A stretch of DNA of 64,000 nt from Pontederia crassipes (Eukaryota; Streptophyta; Magnoliopsida; Commelinales; Pontederiaceae): contig CM060191.1 of the NCBI GenBank assembly GCA_030549335.1, positions 4,469,001 to 4,533,000 of the forward strand. Reading direction: 5' to 3'. The notes beneath the pieces are model-generated. The model was not told where the DNA came from, searched no databases, and worked only from the letters and a program-made list of their open reading frames with translations. This document shows positions 50,110-60,660 of the stretch, piece after piece. The translations under genes were made by a program, and so were the position numbers. Each line of letters begins with the position of its first letter. Position 1 is the first letter of the stretch.

Positions 50110-51240
50110 ATGAGAAGTAATCAATTTGATAGAAAAGTTTAAATTTGATATTTGGATGAAAAATGTAATTACGAGAATTTGAAAAGTTGATTTGATAGAT
50201 AAGTTTTAGTAGATGTTTGAATAAAAAGTAAGAACTAAGAATATAATTTATTATTTTATCGGATGTAAAATTATAGTAAATTAAAATATTATGTTTTATT
50301 TAGCTAAAATAATTTTTGAAAAATATTTAAATTAATATTATATTTATGAAAATATTATATTAATATTATAATTTATAATTTATGAAAAATAATATTTTTA
50401 TAATTTATCATTTTCATTTGTTATTAATTTTATAGTTTACGAAAAATATTTATATTAAGTTAAAAAATTTATTTTATAAGCTAAATGATAATATATTAAT
50501 AAATAGAATATTGTAAATGTTTGTTATTAAAACAATATAAAAATAGTTTAATGAATAATATTAACATCAAATAGTATTACTAATTAAAATATGATAAAGA
50601 AATGAAAGAAAAATAATGGAAGAGAACTTGGGAGAACTAAAAGTTCTCCCTCGTTGTCACATGATGGCTTTGTTTGCGTCGGGGATTTTAAGTTCCCATT
50701 AGTTCCAAGGAAACCTATTGATTTGATAAAAAAGTTTAGGTGTAGTGTTTGGATGAAAAGTATAATGTTGAGAATTTGAAAAGTTGATTTAATAAATAAG
50801 TTTTAGAGAGTGTTTGGATAATAAGTAAGAACTAAACATATAATTTACTATTTTATGAAGTATAAAATTCTAATAAATTAGAATATTATGTATTTATTTA
50901 GTTAAAATAATAATTTACAAAATATATTTATAATAATATTATAATTTATGAAAATAGATATAGTATTATTTATGAAAAATAATAATATTATATTTTATTA
51001 TTTTCCTATGTTATTAATAATATAATAATTTACAAATAATATTTATATTAAGTTAAAGAATTAATTTTATAAGCTGAATGATAATATATTAATAAATAAA
51101 ATATTTAATTGATTATTATTTAAGATAATATAAAAATACTTTAATGAATATTGTTAATATTGAATAGTAATTAACAATATTTTACTATTTAAAATATAAT
51201 AATGAGTTGAAAGGCAAAAGAAAAGAAAAAAAAGAAGTTT
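50110..51240. repeat. two diverged direct repeats of about 0.6 kb, AT-rich
   Basis: AGAATTTGAAAAGTTGATTT and the following 400 bases at about 50170 recur at about 50776 in the same order. A weaker relative occurs near 59520-59900. No coding sequence. Confidence 0.6.
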
Positions 51241-52098
51241 GGTGAGAACTTCGATCACGTGACGAAAACTTTTGAAGTTTCTGTCACATTTGTTATTTGG
51301 CTAAAGTTCGGTAGTTCTAGCCCAAATTCAAACGCCTGACGGGAATTTTCCAACTTTTCGTCATTTCATGTGTTTGGCGGAACAATTGGGAACTAAGGCA
51401 AGTTCCCGGTGCCAAACATGTCCATAGAATTGGAACAAAAGTGAGGAATTGCTCTTTTTTATTTTTTTTTAATTTGACATTGAAAAGAGATAAAATGCTG
51501 ACGTAAATGTTGTATCATTGAATACAATTTATCATTAATTAAAATTAAAATGATCACGAATATAAAAGTAAGAAAGTTAGATGACTTTTAATTATATAGT
51601 AATTTTTTTTGGACATGTTCATGTTGAGCATGATAATCACTTGAATTTGCTAAAAAAATATCAGAGTAACACAAAATGAACCTTCTCACATATTCGACAA
51701 CGACAACTGCAATCAAAGATTTTGAGTCAAATTCAGTAGACTCATTTTCTATCTCTTAAATTCATTTCATAAAATGATATCCTGTACTCTCAGAGTGATT
51801 TTAATTATAAAAAAAAATTATTGTGCCAATACATGCATCTACAGTCCATAAAGAAAAAAAAGCAATTGATAAGTTTCACTATTATGAGATAAATTTGAAA
51901 GTAATGAAAATAAATACTATCACTTGGCTAAGTAGCTATAGAAAAGGTTGGAGACAATACTAGTTGTAAAATAAAATAATTTGAATAATTATAACCATGT
52001 TTAATAATATGGTAAAAATGTAATAATTATTGATTACATGCATATATGATACTATAATATAATTATGCTTAACATATATAACAAACATAAAATGTTAA
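51241..52098. other. AT-rich intergenic DNA, nothing recognised
   Basis: No gene recognised. The stretch around 51350-51425 (GTTTGGCGGAACAATTGGGA) may be the end of a decayed MITE. Confidence 0.45.
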
Positions 52099-52107
52099 TT
52101 AATAAAA

Positions 52108-52866
52108 GGATTTAATGGGGTCCTCCCCCCACCCATCCACCCACCCACCCCCCATCCATCCACACCCATCGGATGGAGCTTCGACGGGCGTGATTTTTTT
52201 TCGTGGTTTAAGGATAAAATATTCATTTTTCGGTTTTTTTTCTTGATTTTTTCCCAGCATTTCACTTTCTCCTCCTTCGCCGGTCCAGTCCTCACAGTCG
52301 TGCATCCTCCCTCTCCCTCCGCCGTGCATCCTCCTCCTTCGACGCGCGTCCGCCCTCGTGATGATCGGCCTCCCTCGACGCCGTGGGTTCTCCCTCGCCG
52401 CCGTGTGTCCTCCCCCGCAACGATCGGCCTCCCTTGGTGCCACCGCGAGGTTGTCGCCGCCTCCGCGCTCCGAGTCCGCTGCGAGCTAGGTCGCCTTGCT
52501 GTCGTCGCCGCTGTGAGCCGGCTGCAAGCTAGGACACTGCCACTTGCTGCCAACACTTGCCGCCACCACTTGCTGCCGTTGCCTGTCGCTACCACTTGCC
52601 GCCGCCGCTTGTTGTCACCGCCGTTGCGAGTTAGGGCCCATCGCCGTCAGGTCGTGCTATGAGGGAGGGGGAGGACGCGCGGCTGTGAGGACTGGACTAG
52701 TGAGGGAGGGGGAAAGTGAAATGCTAGGGGAAATTTTGGGGAAAAAAATCAGAAAACGAATGTTGTATCCTTGAATCACGAAAAAAATCTCGCCCGTTGG
52801 ATCTCCATCTGACGGACGGGGGGTGGGCGATCCTTTCCCTAACAGGGGGAGGACCCCATTAAATTC
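52108..52866. mobile_element. Mutator-like element with GC-rich cargo, same family as 34.3 kb
   Basis: The perfect 9-bp duplication TTAATAAAA is at 52099-52107 and 52867-52875. The ends read GGATTTAATGGGGTCC and, inverted, GAATTTAATGGGGTCC. The first ten bases match the 34313-35186 element. The centre (52300-52680) is a GC-rich, CGCCG/TTGCCGC-rich block that gives frames on both strands but no recognisable protein. Confidence 0.85.
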
Positions 52867-53509
52867 TTAATAAAATATAAATACAACATATTCAATTTTA
52901 TAGAGGATTATTTACATAGATATCTCTTGAATCACGATTTTTTTTATTTAACCATAAACTATGAACTAACATTCCTAAAATTTATCACAATTTTCATTTA
53001 AATCTTTGAAAAATTCTATTAGTTTTTTTGTTTATTTTTTATTTGATCAATCATTCAAAGGGTGAAATGAATACAATTAAATTTATTTATTTATTTTCTA
53101 TTTATGAAAAGACTAAAATGCTTCCCATGAATTAAAATAAAAAATAATTCTTGGAGTCTGATGAAATGCTTGGAGACATTGCTTCACAAGTGTTTGAGTT
53201 TAGCCACACCATGTAATTGTGCACCATCCAACTGAAGTCGAGCGTGTTCCATTGTTCAGTTCCTGGGTAAATTACACGATTGGTCCCCCAACTTTGAGTC
53301 GCTTTTAAATCGGTCCCTTAACTTCAATTTGTAACTAGAACGTCCTCCATATTTGATTTTCTTGAAGGATTAGTCCTCCTTACCGGTAATCATAGGTTTT
53401 CCAGTTTCCTTGCATACGTGGTCGTCTTTCTCTTTCATCCACGTCAGTTTAAGTCATCCACGTCATTATAAAAATTTAAAAAAATAAAAAGGTGAGGTCA
53501 TCCACATCA

Positions 53510-54283
53510 TAGGGCTGAGCACGGGCCGGGTCGAACCGGACCGGCCCGACCAGGGAAATCGGGTAAATAACTCGGCCCGGATTAGATCCGGGTCGGGACC
53601 GGGTCTCTTGGCTGGAAAACCCACCGGATATTGGGTCAGCACCGGGTCTGCAGCGCAGATACCCGACCCGACCTGATACTACTTACTATATAAACCCCAT
53701 CTCTACTCTCTCCTCTCATTTCAATCTCTCTTTTTCTCTCTCCCATCTTTCTCTCTCTCACCCTCTCCCTCTCTCTCATGACGGCGACGGCACCGACGAC
53801 TGTGACTCCGGCGGCCCTCCCCCTCTCCTGACTCCTTCTTTACTCCGGTCGTCTGATGCCGGATCAGCCACCAGGTGAGCAGATCTGGCCGTCAGGCGCC
53901 GGATCCGCCACTGGAAGCCAGATTCGGGCCAGATCGGCTCTCCTGGTGGCCACCAAGGGCCGGATCGGCCATTGGCAGGCCCATCCGACGCCTGACGGCC
54001 GGATCGGCCACTAGGCGCCGAATCGGCTCGCCTGGTGGCCGATCCGCTCGCCAGGCGGCGGATTGGCTCGTTGGGTGGCCGTGTCGGATCGTGGCCGCCA
54101 ATCGTGCGTGACCGATTCCCGATCGCAAACCAGGTTGCATTCCGGATGGTCGGGACCGACCCGAAACCGGATCCGGCCGGGTCCTAGTCCGATACTGGGT
54201 CAAAATTTTTTTGACCCAGCATAATTCAGGTCGAGACCGGGTCCGCTCAGACCCAGACCCGGTCCCGAGTTTGCTTAGCCCTA
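53510..54283. mobile_element. nested hAT element, GC-rich
   Basis: The perfect 8-bp duplication CCACATCA is at 53502-53509 and 54284-54291. The ends are TAGGGCTGAGCA and, inverted, TAGGGCTAAGCA. The body has CGGGTCGAACCGG-type arms and a run of GCCGGATCGGCCAC-like repeats (53840-54110). The end sequence differs from the other hAT family in this window. Confidence 0.88.
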
Positions 54284-54609
54284 CCACATCATTATAAAAA
54301 CTAAAAATAAATAAAAAAAGGTGGGGCCGGCGGCCCCCTCCTTCTCCCTCACTGTAGGTTTTCCGGTTGTCTTACATACGTGGTCGTCTTTCTCTCTCAT
54401 CCACGTCAGTTTAAGTCATCCACGTCATTATAAAAATTTAAAAAAATAAAAAAGGTGAGCTCTTCCACATCATTATAAAAACCTAAAAATAACAAAAAAG
54501 TGGGGCGGCAACAACCCCCCTCATCTTTCTCCGGCGACGATGAGGGGGCCGCCACTGCCGCCGTCCGAGTTGGAGTCCACATCGCAGCTTCTGTCGCACA
54601 TTTAGAAAA

Positions 54610-55090
54610 CTCCAAGCAGCGGCGCGCGGAGGCTTTCTCGCTTGTTCCCTAGTGCGCTCCGGCTTTTGAGCCTCCGCTTGCTTTATCCGGCGCATCTGGT
54701 GGTTGTGCCGGTAGAGTACTTTTTAGCCTTAGAAAATCCTATCCTAGGAAATTTCTTGTCAACCAGACGAATAAGTTTCTTTCCTATTCAACTCACTGGG
54801 CTCGCGTATTCCGCTCGAAGGTGACTATACTTGTGTAGCTCTTTCTATGGCGGGTGTAGGGATGGGTGCGGATAGAGTACAACGCTTGCTCTTGTGCCAG
54901 GCAGCTCGAGGTATTGTCAAAAAATGAAAGGCAGGAATGAGAAGACTAGAACGAAAGCATCGGATCGACCACTCATCCAGCCGGAAATAGAGACCGACCG
55001 ACTAGCGATATAGTGGCGTTGCGCTGCTACTGTCGCGGCATTGGATGCGGGCCTTGCCGTTTCGTAGCTCCTTCTCCCTATGCGACAGCG
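54610..55090. other. non-repetitive foreign segment inside the nested element, possibly organellar
   Basis: This segment lacks the repeats of its host element and has moderate GC and a style (TTTCTTTCCTATTCAACTCA, TAGAAAATCC-like text) that recalls plant mitochondrial DNA. No mitochondrial gene is recognised, so this is only a suggestion. Confidence 0.2.
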
Positions 55091-56896
55091 AGGAAGATGA
55101 GGGGGGCCGCCGCCCCCTCCTCCCTCACACATGGTGAGGGAGAATGAGGGGGGCGGCGGCCCCCCTCGTCGTCGTCAGAGAAAGATGAGGGGGGCCGCCG
55201 ACCCCACCTTTTTTTATTTTTTTAAGTTTTTATAATGATGTGGACAACCTCGCCTCTTTTTTTATTTTTTTAATGACGTGAACGACTTAAACTGACGTGG
55301 ACGAGAGAGAAAGATGACCACGTATGCAAGGCAACCGGAAAACCTATGATCACCGGTCAGAGGACTGATCGTGCAAGAAAATTAAAGATGAATGACGTTC
55401 TGGTTATAAGTTGAAGTTGTGAGACCGATTTGAAAGCGACTCAAAGTTGGGAGACCAATTATGTAATTTACCCCTCAGTGCCCTTTGCACGGACTCGTGG
55501 ACTCTTCACCCTCTTCCCCATTAGGTGATATGGACCACACCCTCGCCGCCTTCCGTTTAACCATGTCCTTAGTCATCACCACCAACACTGGAACTCTACC
55601 CTTCACTCCCTTGCTCCCAATCCCGATCCTGCCCTCTCTTGCTTATGGCCCGTCACATGCTCCCCCTTGCTGCCTAACCTTTTAAGATCTGACTTTGTCC
55701 GATCCATCAGACGGGTCGGTCTGATGTTTGGACACTACAATGGCTCTTAGGTCGTTCGAAAGTTGATCACGGTGTTGACCCATTTTGACTCAGTCAAGGT
55801 CAAAATGTAAAATATATTTAAAAATTAAAAATAAAAATTTATTTAAAATATTTTTTATACATATCTTTACTCGAAATTTATGTTTCAACACCCTTCTTTA
55901 TCACATACATAAAATTTTGTCGATATTTTAATATTTATTTATTTATAATTACCTCAAGATTTAGTATTTAACAACTATTCAATTGACGATTTAATTTATG
56001 CTTACATTATTATATTATATGATATGAATTATTTATTATTTTTTATTTTTTGCCAAATAATAGTTCACCCATTAATAATATTACAAAAATCACTGCTCGC
56101 TCCTCCGCCCACCTTTCCCCGCTCCTGGTCTCTTCTTCCGCCTAGGCGTTGCCATCGACGTTTGCCTCGCCACAGCCCTCAATGCTACGCCAAGCACATA
56201 GAGGATCCCTTTGCCTTCAGTGGCACCTAAAAATAGGAAATGCCTATCCGCGAGGTCGCTTCTAGGAATGCTCTCCTAGTGGGCCTCACCCTCAAAAGCA
56301 ACCTCACACAACACTCGCCCTCTTTCTCCGTTTAGCATCTTCGTGACCCTCCCTTTGTTTGAGTACCCCAATGAGATAACCGTCATCGTCACAGCCTCAG
56401 CATGTGTTTAGCTGGGTTAGCAAATGTCGCGGCCTCCATGCAAGCCTTCACATCCTCCCGGTCCCTCTATTGCCACATTCTATGCCATCCCATCGGCGTT
56501 TGCACGCTTGTGACTTGGAAAGAAGCACATAAGAGTTATTTGTTTCAGTTCGTCGGAGGGTATTTTAGTCTTTTTCATAAGTAAAAAAATTAAAAAATAA
56601 TAAAAAATTTACACAATTAAATGAAAGGACTTCAATAAAAATTGCGATAAAATTTAGGGATATCCTAATGATAAAGATTAGATACAAGAAATTGTTATAC
56701 TTCAGAAAAGTTCTTAAAAATAATCCTATATGGATGAAACATAATTTAAATTTTTATAATTTGAATCCAATCTTCATATGATCTCGACATTTGAGGATTG
56801 GTCCGAGCTTAATCATGTACTAAGTTGGAATAAATTTTCGAAAATTCAAATTGATTCGTGACATAATGGACGAATTCTCCGACTGAGTCATCCAAG

Positions 56897-58230
56897 CAGT
56901 GTTATTAAGACCGGCCGGTCAAACCGGTTCGACCGTCGACTAACACGGTCCATTCTAAGTCCCAAAACCGGACCCTTGATCAAACCAGATTGAACCAATT
57001 CAGACCGGTCAAAAACTAGTAAGAACCGGCCAAAACCAAGTTAAACCGCAGTTCATGGGCCAGCCAATTTTTAAATTTTTTTTGTTAATAAATATTTTTT
57101 ATTATCATAAATTTGGAAAATATCAAAAGATGGACTTTTTCCATAATAATGATATTAGCCCATGATCCTCCTCCCTTATTAATACTTGTCACTTTACTCC
57201 TATCTTTCTTCTATTAGCAATGTGGGACTATGTTTGTATACATTACTTGTTCTTTATCTCTTCATTTAATCTAGAGCTTGTTACACTTTGAAATTTAATA
57301 ATGGATTATAATTCTGTTCAATATTTTTAATATCATAAATATATATTATAATATAATATAATTATATATTTAATATATTATATGTAATATTATTATATTA
57401 AATAAATTAGTTAGGGATGAAGGAGCTGTTTGGCTAAGCTTATAAAGTCACTTATAAATTGGTTTGAAAAAATCTCAACGTTTGATAACTTAAAAATTCG
57501 ATCGATAAGGAGATATCAAATCTACTTATAAGTAAAAAAAAATAAGCAGGGGGAGGGGACCTTATTTTCTTTTTAAAAAATAAGTCAATTAGTTATTTTA
57601 TAACTAGTTGTTATTAATATAAGTAGTTTTATCCAAACGTATAACTGCTTATTTTTAAAAATAAATTTCAACCAATAAAATACTTATCAGCACTTCAACT
57701 TTTCAATAATTTTGTATCAGCTAAGCCAAACGGGCCCGAAAAGTGCAAACTTCTTTCTTGTATGTATAATAGACTTAATATAATATAGTATATCATAAAT
57801 TTGAATTTTATTTACATAATAAGTTCAAATTTAATATTAACCACTAATTATACTACATATTTACTTATAGAATATATGATCTTGTTATAATATTTTCGGG
57901 AAAAAATATTTGTTCGTTACTTCTAACATAAAAAAATATGAAATGCAAAAATTTAAAGAATAGAAAATTTATATATAATAATAGAATTAAATAAGATTTT
58001 AATTTATTAAGTGTGTAATAATTTTAACATCAAATCTTAAAATGTAAATTTATGATTGCTATTTTTCTTTTGTATAATTACATTTTGACATATGTATATA
58101 ACCAAAATATAATAACTTAATTTAGTATATCATATTAAATATAATATTTTATTATTATCCTGTTCGACCGACCGGTTCGACCGATTCGACCTGAAACGGA
58201 CACCTATCCTGATTGTTGTCCGGTTCTCCA
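56897..58230. mobile_element. hAT-like element, right end uncertain
   Basis: The left end CAGTGTTATTAAGACCGGCC matches the hAT family at 2431 and 8781. Both sides carry CCGGTTCGACCG-type arms around an AT-rich core (57070-58150). A clean right terminus and duplication were not found. A Harbinger-like MITE is nested inside. Confidence 0.6.
57422..57737. mobile_element. MITE nested in the hAT-like element
   Basis: The ends are GGAGCTGTTTGGCTAAGCTTATAA and, inverted, GGGCCCGTTTGGCTTAGCTGAT, flanked by GAA at 57419-57421 and 57738-57740. The GTTTGG end is common in PIF/Harbinger-type MITEs. Confidence 0.65.
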
Positions 58231-58236
58231 AGCCCA

Positions 58237-58543
58237 TGCTCACTTATTAGTTCGTTTCGTTACAACAGAGACTAGAAGATGGTAGAATATGTCATCGCAT
58301 TAACCCAAAGACATGTTATTGCACCATTAACATAACAAAAACGTCTATTTGTGAATAGATTAGAGAGAATAGCTCGGTGCCTCGAGGAGGGTATGACCGT
58401 CCTACAGTTGTATCTTTTATTTTCTTTTGTTGAAGTTCTGACTACAAGCCATACATATCATCAATGAAACTCATTGTTGACAACAGAAGTATCCATACAT
58501 TATTTGGAAAAACATAACAAATGCAAAGGGTGGCCAGTAGACA
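58237..58543. repeat. diverged copy of the MAP1B intron segment at 2007-2329
   Basis: Long collinear matches exist (CTTATTAGTTCG, GTCTATTTGTGAATAGATTAG, AAACTCATTGTTGACAACAG) with small indels. The similarity stops just before the position equivalent to MAP1B exon 6. It could be a relic of a second MAP1B copy or an unclassified dispersed repeat. Confidence 0.75.
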
Positions 58544-58686
58544 TTAAAATAAAGGCTGGCTTATGTCTGGCTCAAAGCCATATGAAAGGAAAACAACATT
58601 CAACAGGCTCAAATCCAATAAAAAAGGGATACAATACAATTTATGTTAATTTCATTTAATAAAGTGAAATCGACCTGCTAAAATTA

Positions 58687-59127
58687 GGGGCCGTTTGGTT
58701 GCATGATAAAGTAAGGAATACATACATATTCCGATGAATATCGTCAAACAAGTAGGAGAATAATGATATAATGATGAAAACGTATTTTAGATGAAACCAC
58801 TTTGAAAGTCGTGATACCACCATTATATTCTTCCAAAGAGTGAAATTTGTAATCCATCAAAATGAAATAATACATATATTCTAATCATTTTCATTTTTTA
58901 CCATTTCTTTTATTTTTTATAATTTAATCATATATTATTATATTATTATTTTTATAATAATAATAATGATTAAATGTCAAGTATTTATAATAAAATATTT
59001 TTATTATAAAATAAAATGTATTTTTGTCGAACCAAACAAAAGACAGAATAAAAATATGAGAAGAATATTATATTCTCATGAATAAAATTTTTTATTCTTC
59101 AAAATATATCCTTCATCCAAATGAGCC
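58687..59127. mobile_element. Harbinger-like MITE, imperfect
   Basis: The left end GGGGCCGTTTGGTTGC follows TTA; the right end reads inverted GGCTCATTTGGATG and is followed by TAG. The AT-rich interior has no coding sequence. The duplication is imperfect. Confidence 0.45.
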
Positions 59128-59129
59128 TA

Positions 59130-60600
59130 GGGTACCGTTCGAAAAATCTTAAGAATTCATGGAATCTATTTCTATTTATTAATTTTTATTTATATAATGA
59201 ATTCATAAGTAATTAGCTGTTATTATTAATATAATGTTTTAAAATATTATTTTACTAAAATATAAAATTTAAAAATTATCCAAAAAAATTGACCCATTAG
59301 AAAATAAATTTTATTTTTTCTAAGTAATTAAAGTGTTTTCTATAATTTAAAAAATAACTAAAAAAATAACTGATGATTTTCTTAAATTGAAAGACCATCG
59401 TGTCCGGATCACTTTCACCCCATCCTTGACTATATCGAAGATAATGGACTTTCGTTAAGTTATATGCATTCATCAAGTTCCGTGAATAGTTGAATTGACA
59501 AATTAATTAGATTGTATTTGGAGGATTGGAATTTGAGAATGATGAATAGAGTAGTTGATGTGATACGAAAAAGTAAATGCGATAGATTAATTTTAGTATG
59601 TGATTGAATTAAAATATGCATTATAAATATAGATTATAATATTGTTAAAAAATTAAAATACATAATATAAATTAAAAAATTTATGTCAACAATTTTGTCA
59701 AAAATATATTATTTAAATATAAAAAATCATTTTTAATAATTTATATTTAATAAAATATTTAAAAGTTATAATAAAATAATAAATGATATTATATTAATAT
59801 TTTATATATAATAAAATAAATTAACTTATATAAGAAAGGTTATAAAAGAAAATAATAAAGGAAAAAAGTTTGAAAAAAAAGCAAAACGTTGATCCTAAAA
59901 AAAGGTCAAAAATAAAAAAAAAAGTGACTGCCGATTCCTGCAAAGCTTGAGCAGCTCTGCATTCCACTCACGTTTGGTGGAACTAGGTGGAACCAAGCAC
60001 AGGTTCCACCTAATTCCACCAAACGAGTTCATAGTGTTTAATAATAGCTATAATTAATTAATTAATTTATTAGTACACTTAATAACTTGATTGTAATTAA
60101 GAATATCTTAATTGTCTAATTTGTATTGCTCAATGTTTAAGAAAACGTTGGCAAATAAAATGGAGATCAAATCATTATCCACTATATATCAAGACAATTT
60201 GTTTTTCTTATAATTTTTTTAAAAAGTTGGCAAATAAAATGGAGATCGTATCATTATTCACTAATACATTGAAACCGCTACCACACACGCCGTTATCCAA
60301 CCGTTACCCGAGAGAGCAACTGCGCGAGCAATTAAAACATGCGGCATAACAACAATTTTATATTATTTTATTTATTTCTCGGTTCCCCATTCTTCGTCTC
60401 GTGGGTACAAACAACACCGCTCCAATTTTGGCTTCATTAACTAATTAAAATTAAATTAATCTTCTCCTCTTCCTTCTCCAAACAAAACCCACATCGATCT
60501 CTCTCTCCCGATCCACAGAAAAGAAAAACCATAAATTCGCACCGGACACTCCGGATTCTTGATCAGTTACGATCCGTTTCCGGCGATCTTTCGCCGAATT
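59130..60600. other. intergenic DNA and KUP promoter region
   Basis: Mostly AT-rich. About 59940-60030 contains an inverted GTTTGGTGGAACTAGGTGGAAC / GGTTCCACCTAATTCCACCAAAC pair, possibly the end of a decayed element. The last 200 bases are pyrimidine-rich and probably leader. Confidence 0.45.
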
Positions 60601-60603
60601 TTG

Positions 60604-60612
60604 ATGGATTAG
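60604..60612 (+). promoter_or_regulatory. two-codon upstream ORF (ATG GAT TAG) in the KUP leader
   Basis: The ATG lies 57 bases before the main start and is closed after one further codon. Whether transcription includes it depends on the start site, which is not visible. Confidence 0.5.
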
Positions 60613-60660
60613 TCAGCTTTGCCTTCGTCTTTCCGGCGGAACGAGGAGTTTTGGGAGGTG

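Larger units (their letters stand above)
53264..55474. mobile_element. Mutator-like element with 0.2-kb inverted repeats
   Basis: The ends are TGGGTAAATTACACGATTGG and its inverse, extending about 230 bases (CGATTGGTCCCCCAACTTTG, then CATACGTGGTCGTCTTTCTC). The flanks TCAGTTCC (53256-53263) and TCAGTGCC (55475-55482) differ by one base. The start GGTAAATTACAC relates it to the 48795 element. A second copy of the subterminal block lies at about 54350-54470, so the inner part is partly duplicated. Confidence 0.72.
52905..56726. mobile_element. outer TIR element holding a stack of nested insertions
   Basis: The left arm at 52905-53010 (GGATTATTT, then CCTAAAATTTATCACAATTTT) matches, inverted, the right arm at about 56625-56726 (AAAATTGCGATAAAATTTAGG, then AAATAATCC). 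Inside are a Mutator-like element (53264-55474), which itself contains a hAT element, plus GC-rich blocks at about 55480-55690 and 56090-56570 that may be captured gene pieces. No clean target duplication was found. Confidence 0.5.

Noticed and set aside
52243..52662. 139-codon plus-strand frame as a gene
   Set aside because: It is low-complexity GC-rich cargo inside a Mutator-like element, open on both strands, with no recognisable domain.
54610..55090. Frames here considered as a new gene
   Set aside because: Frames are short and unsupported, and the segment sits inside nested transposons.
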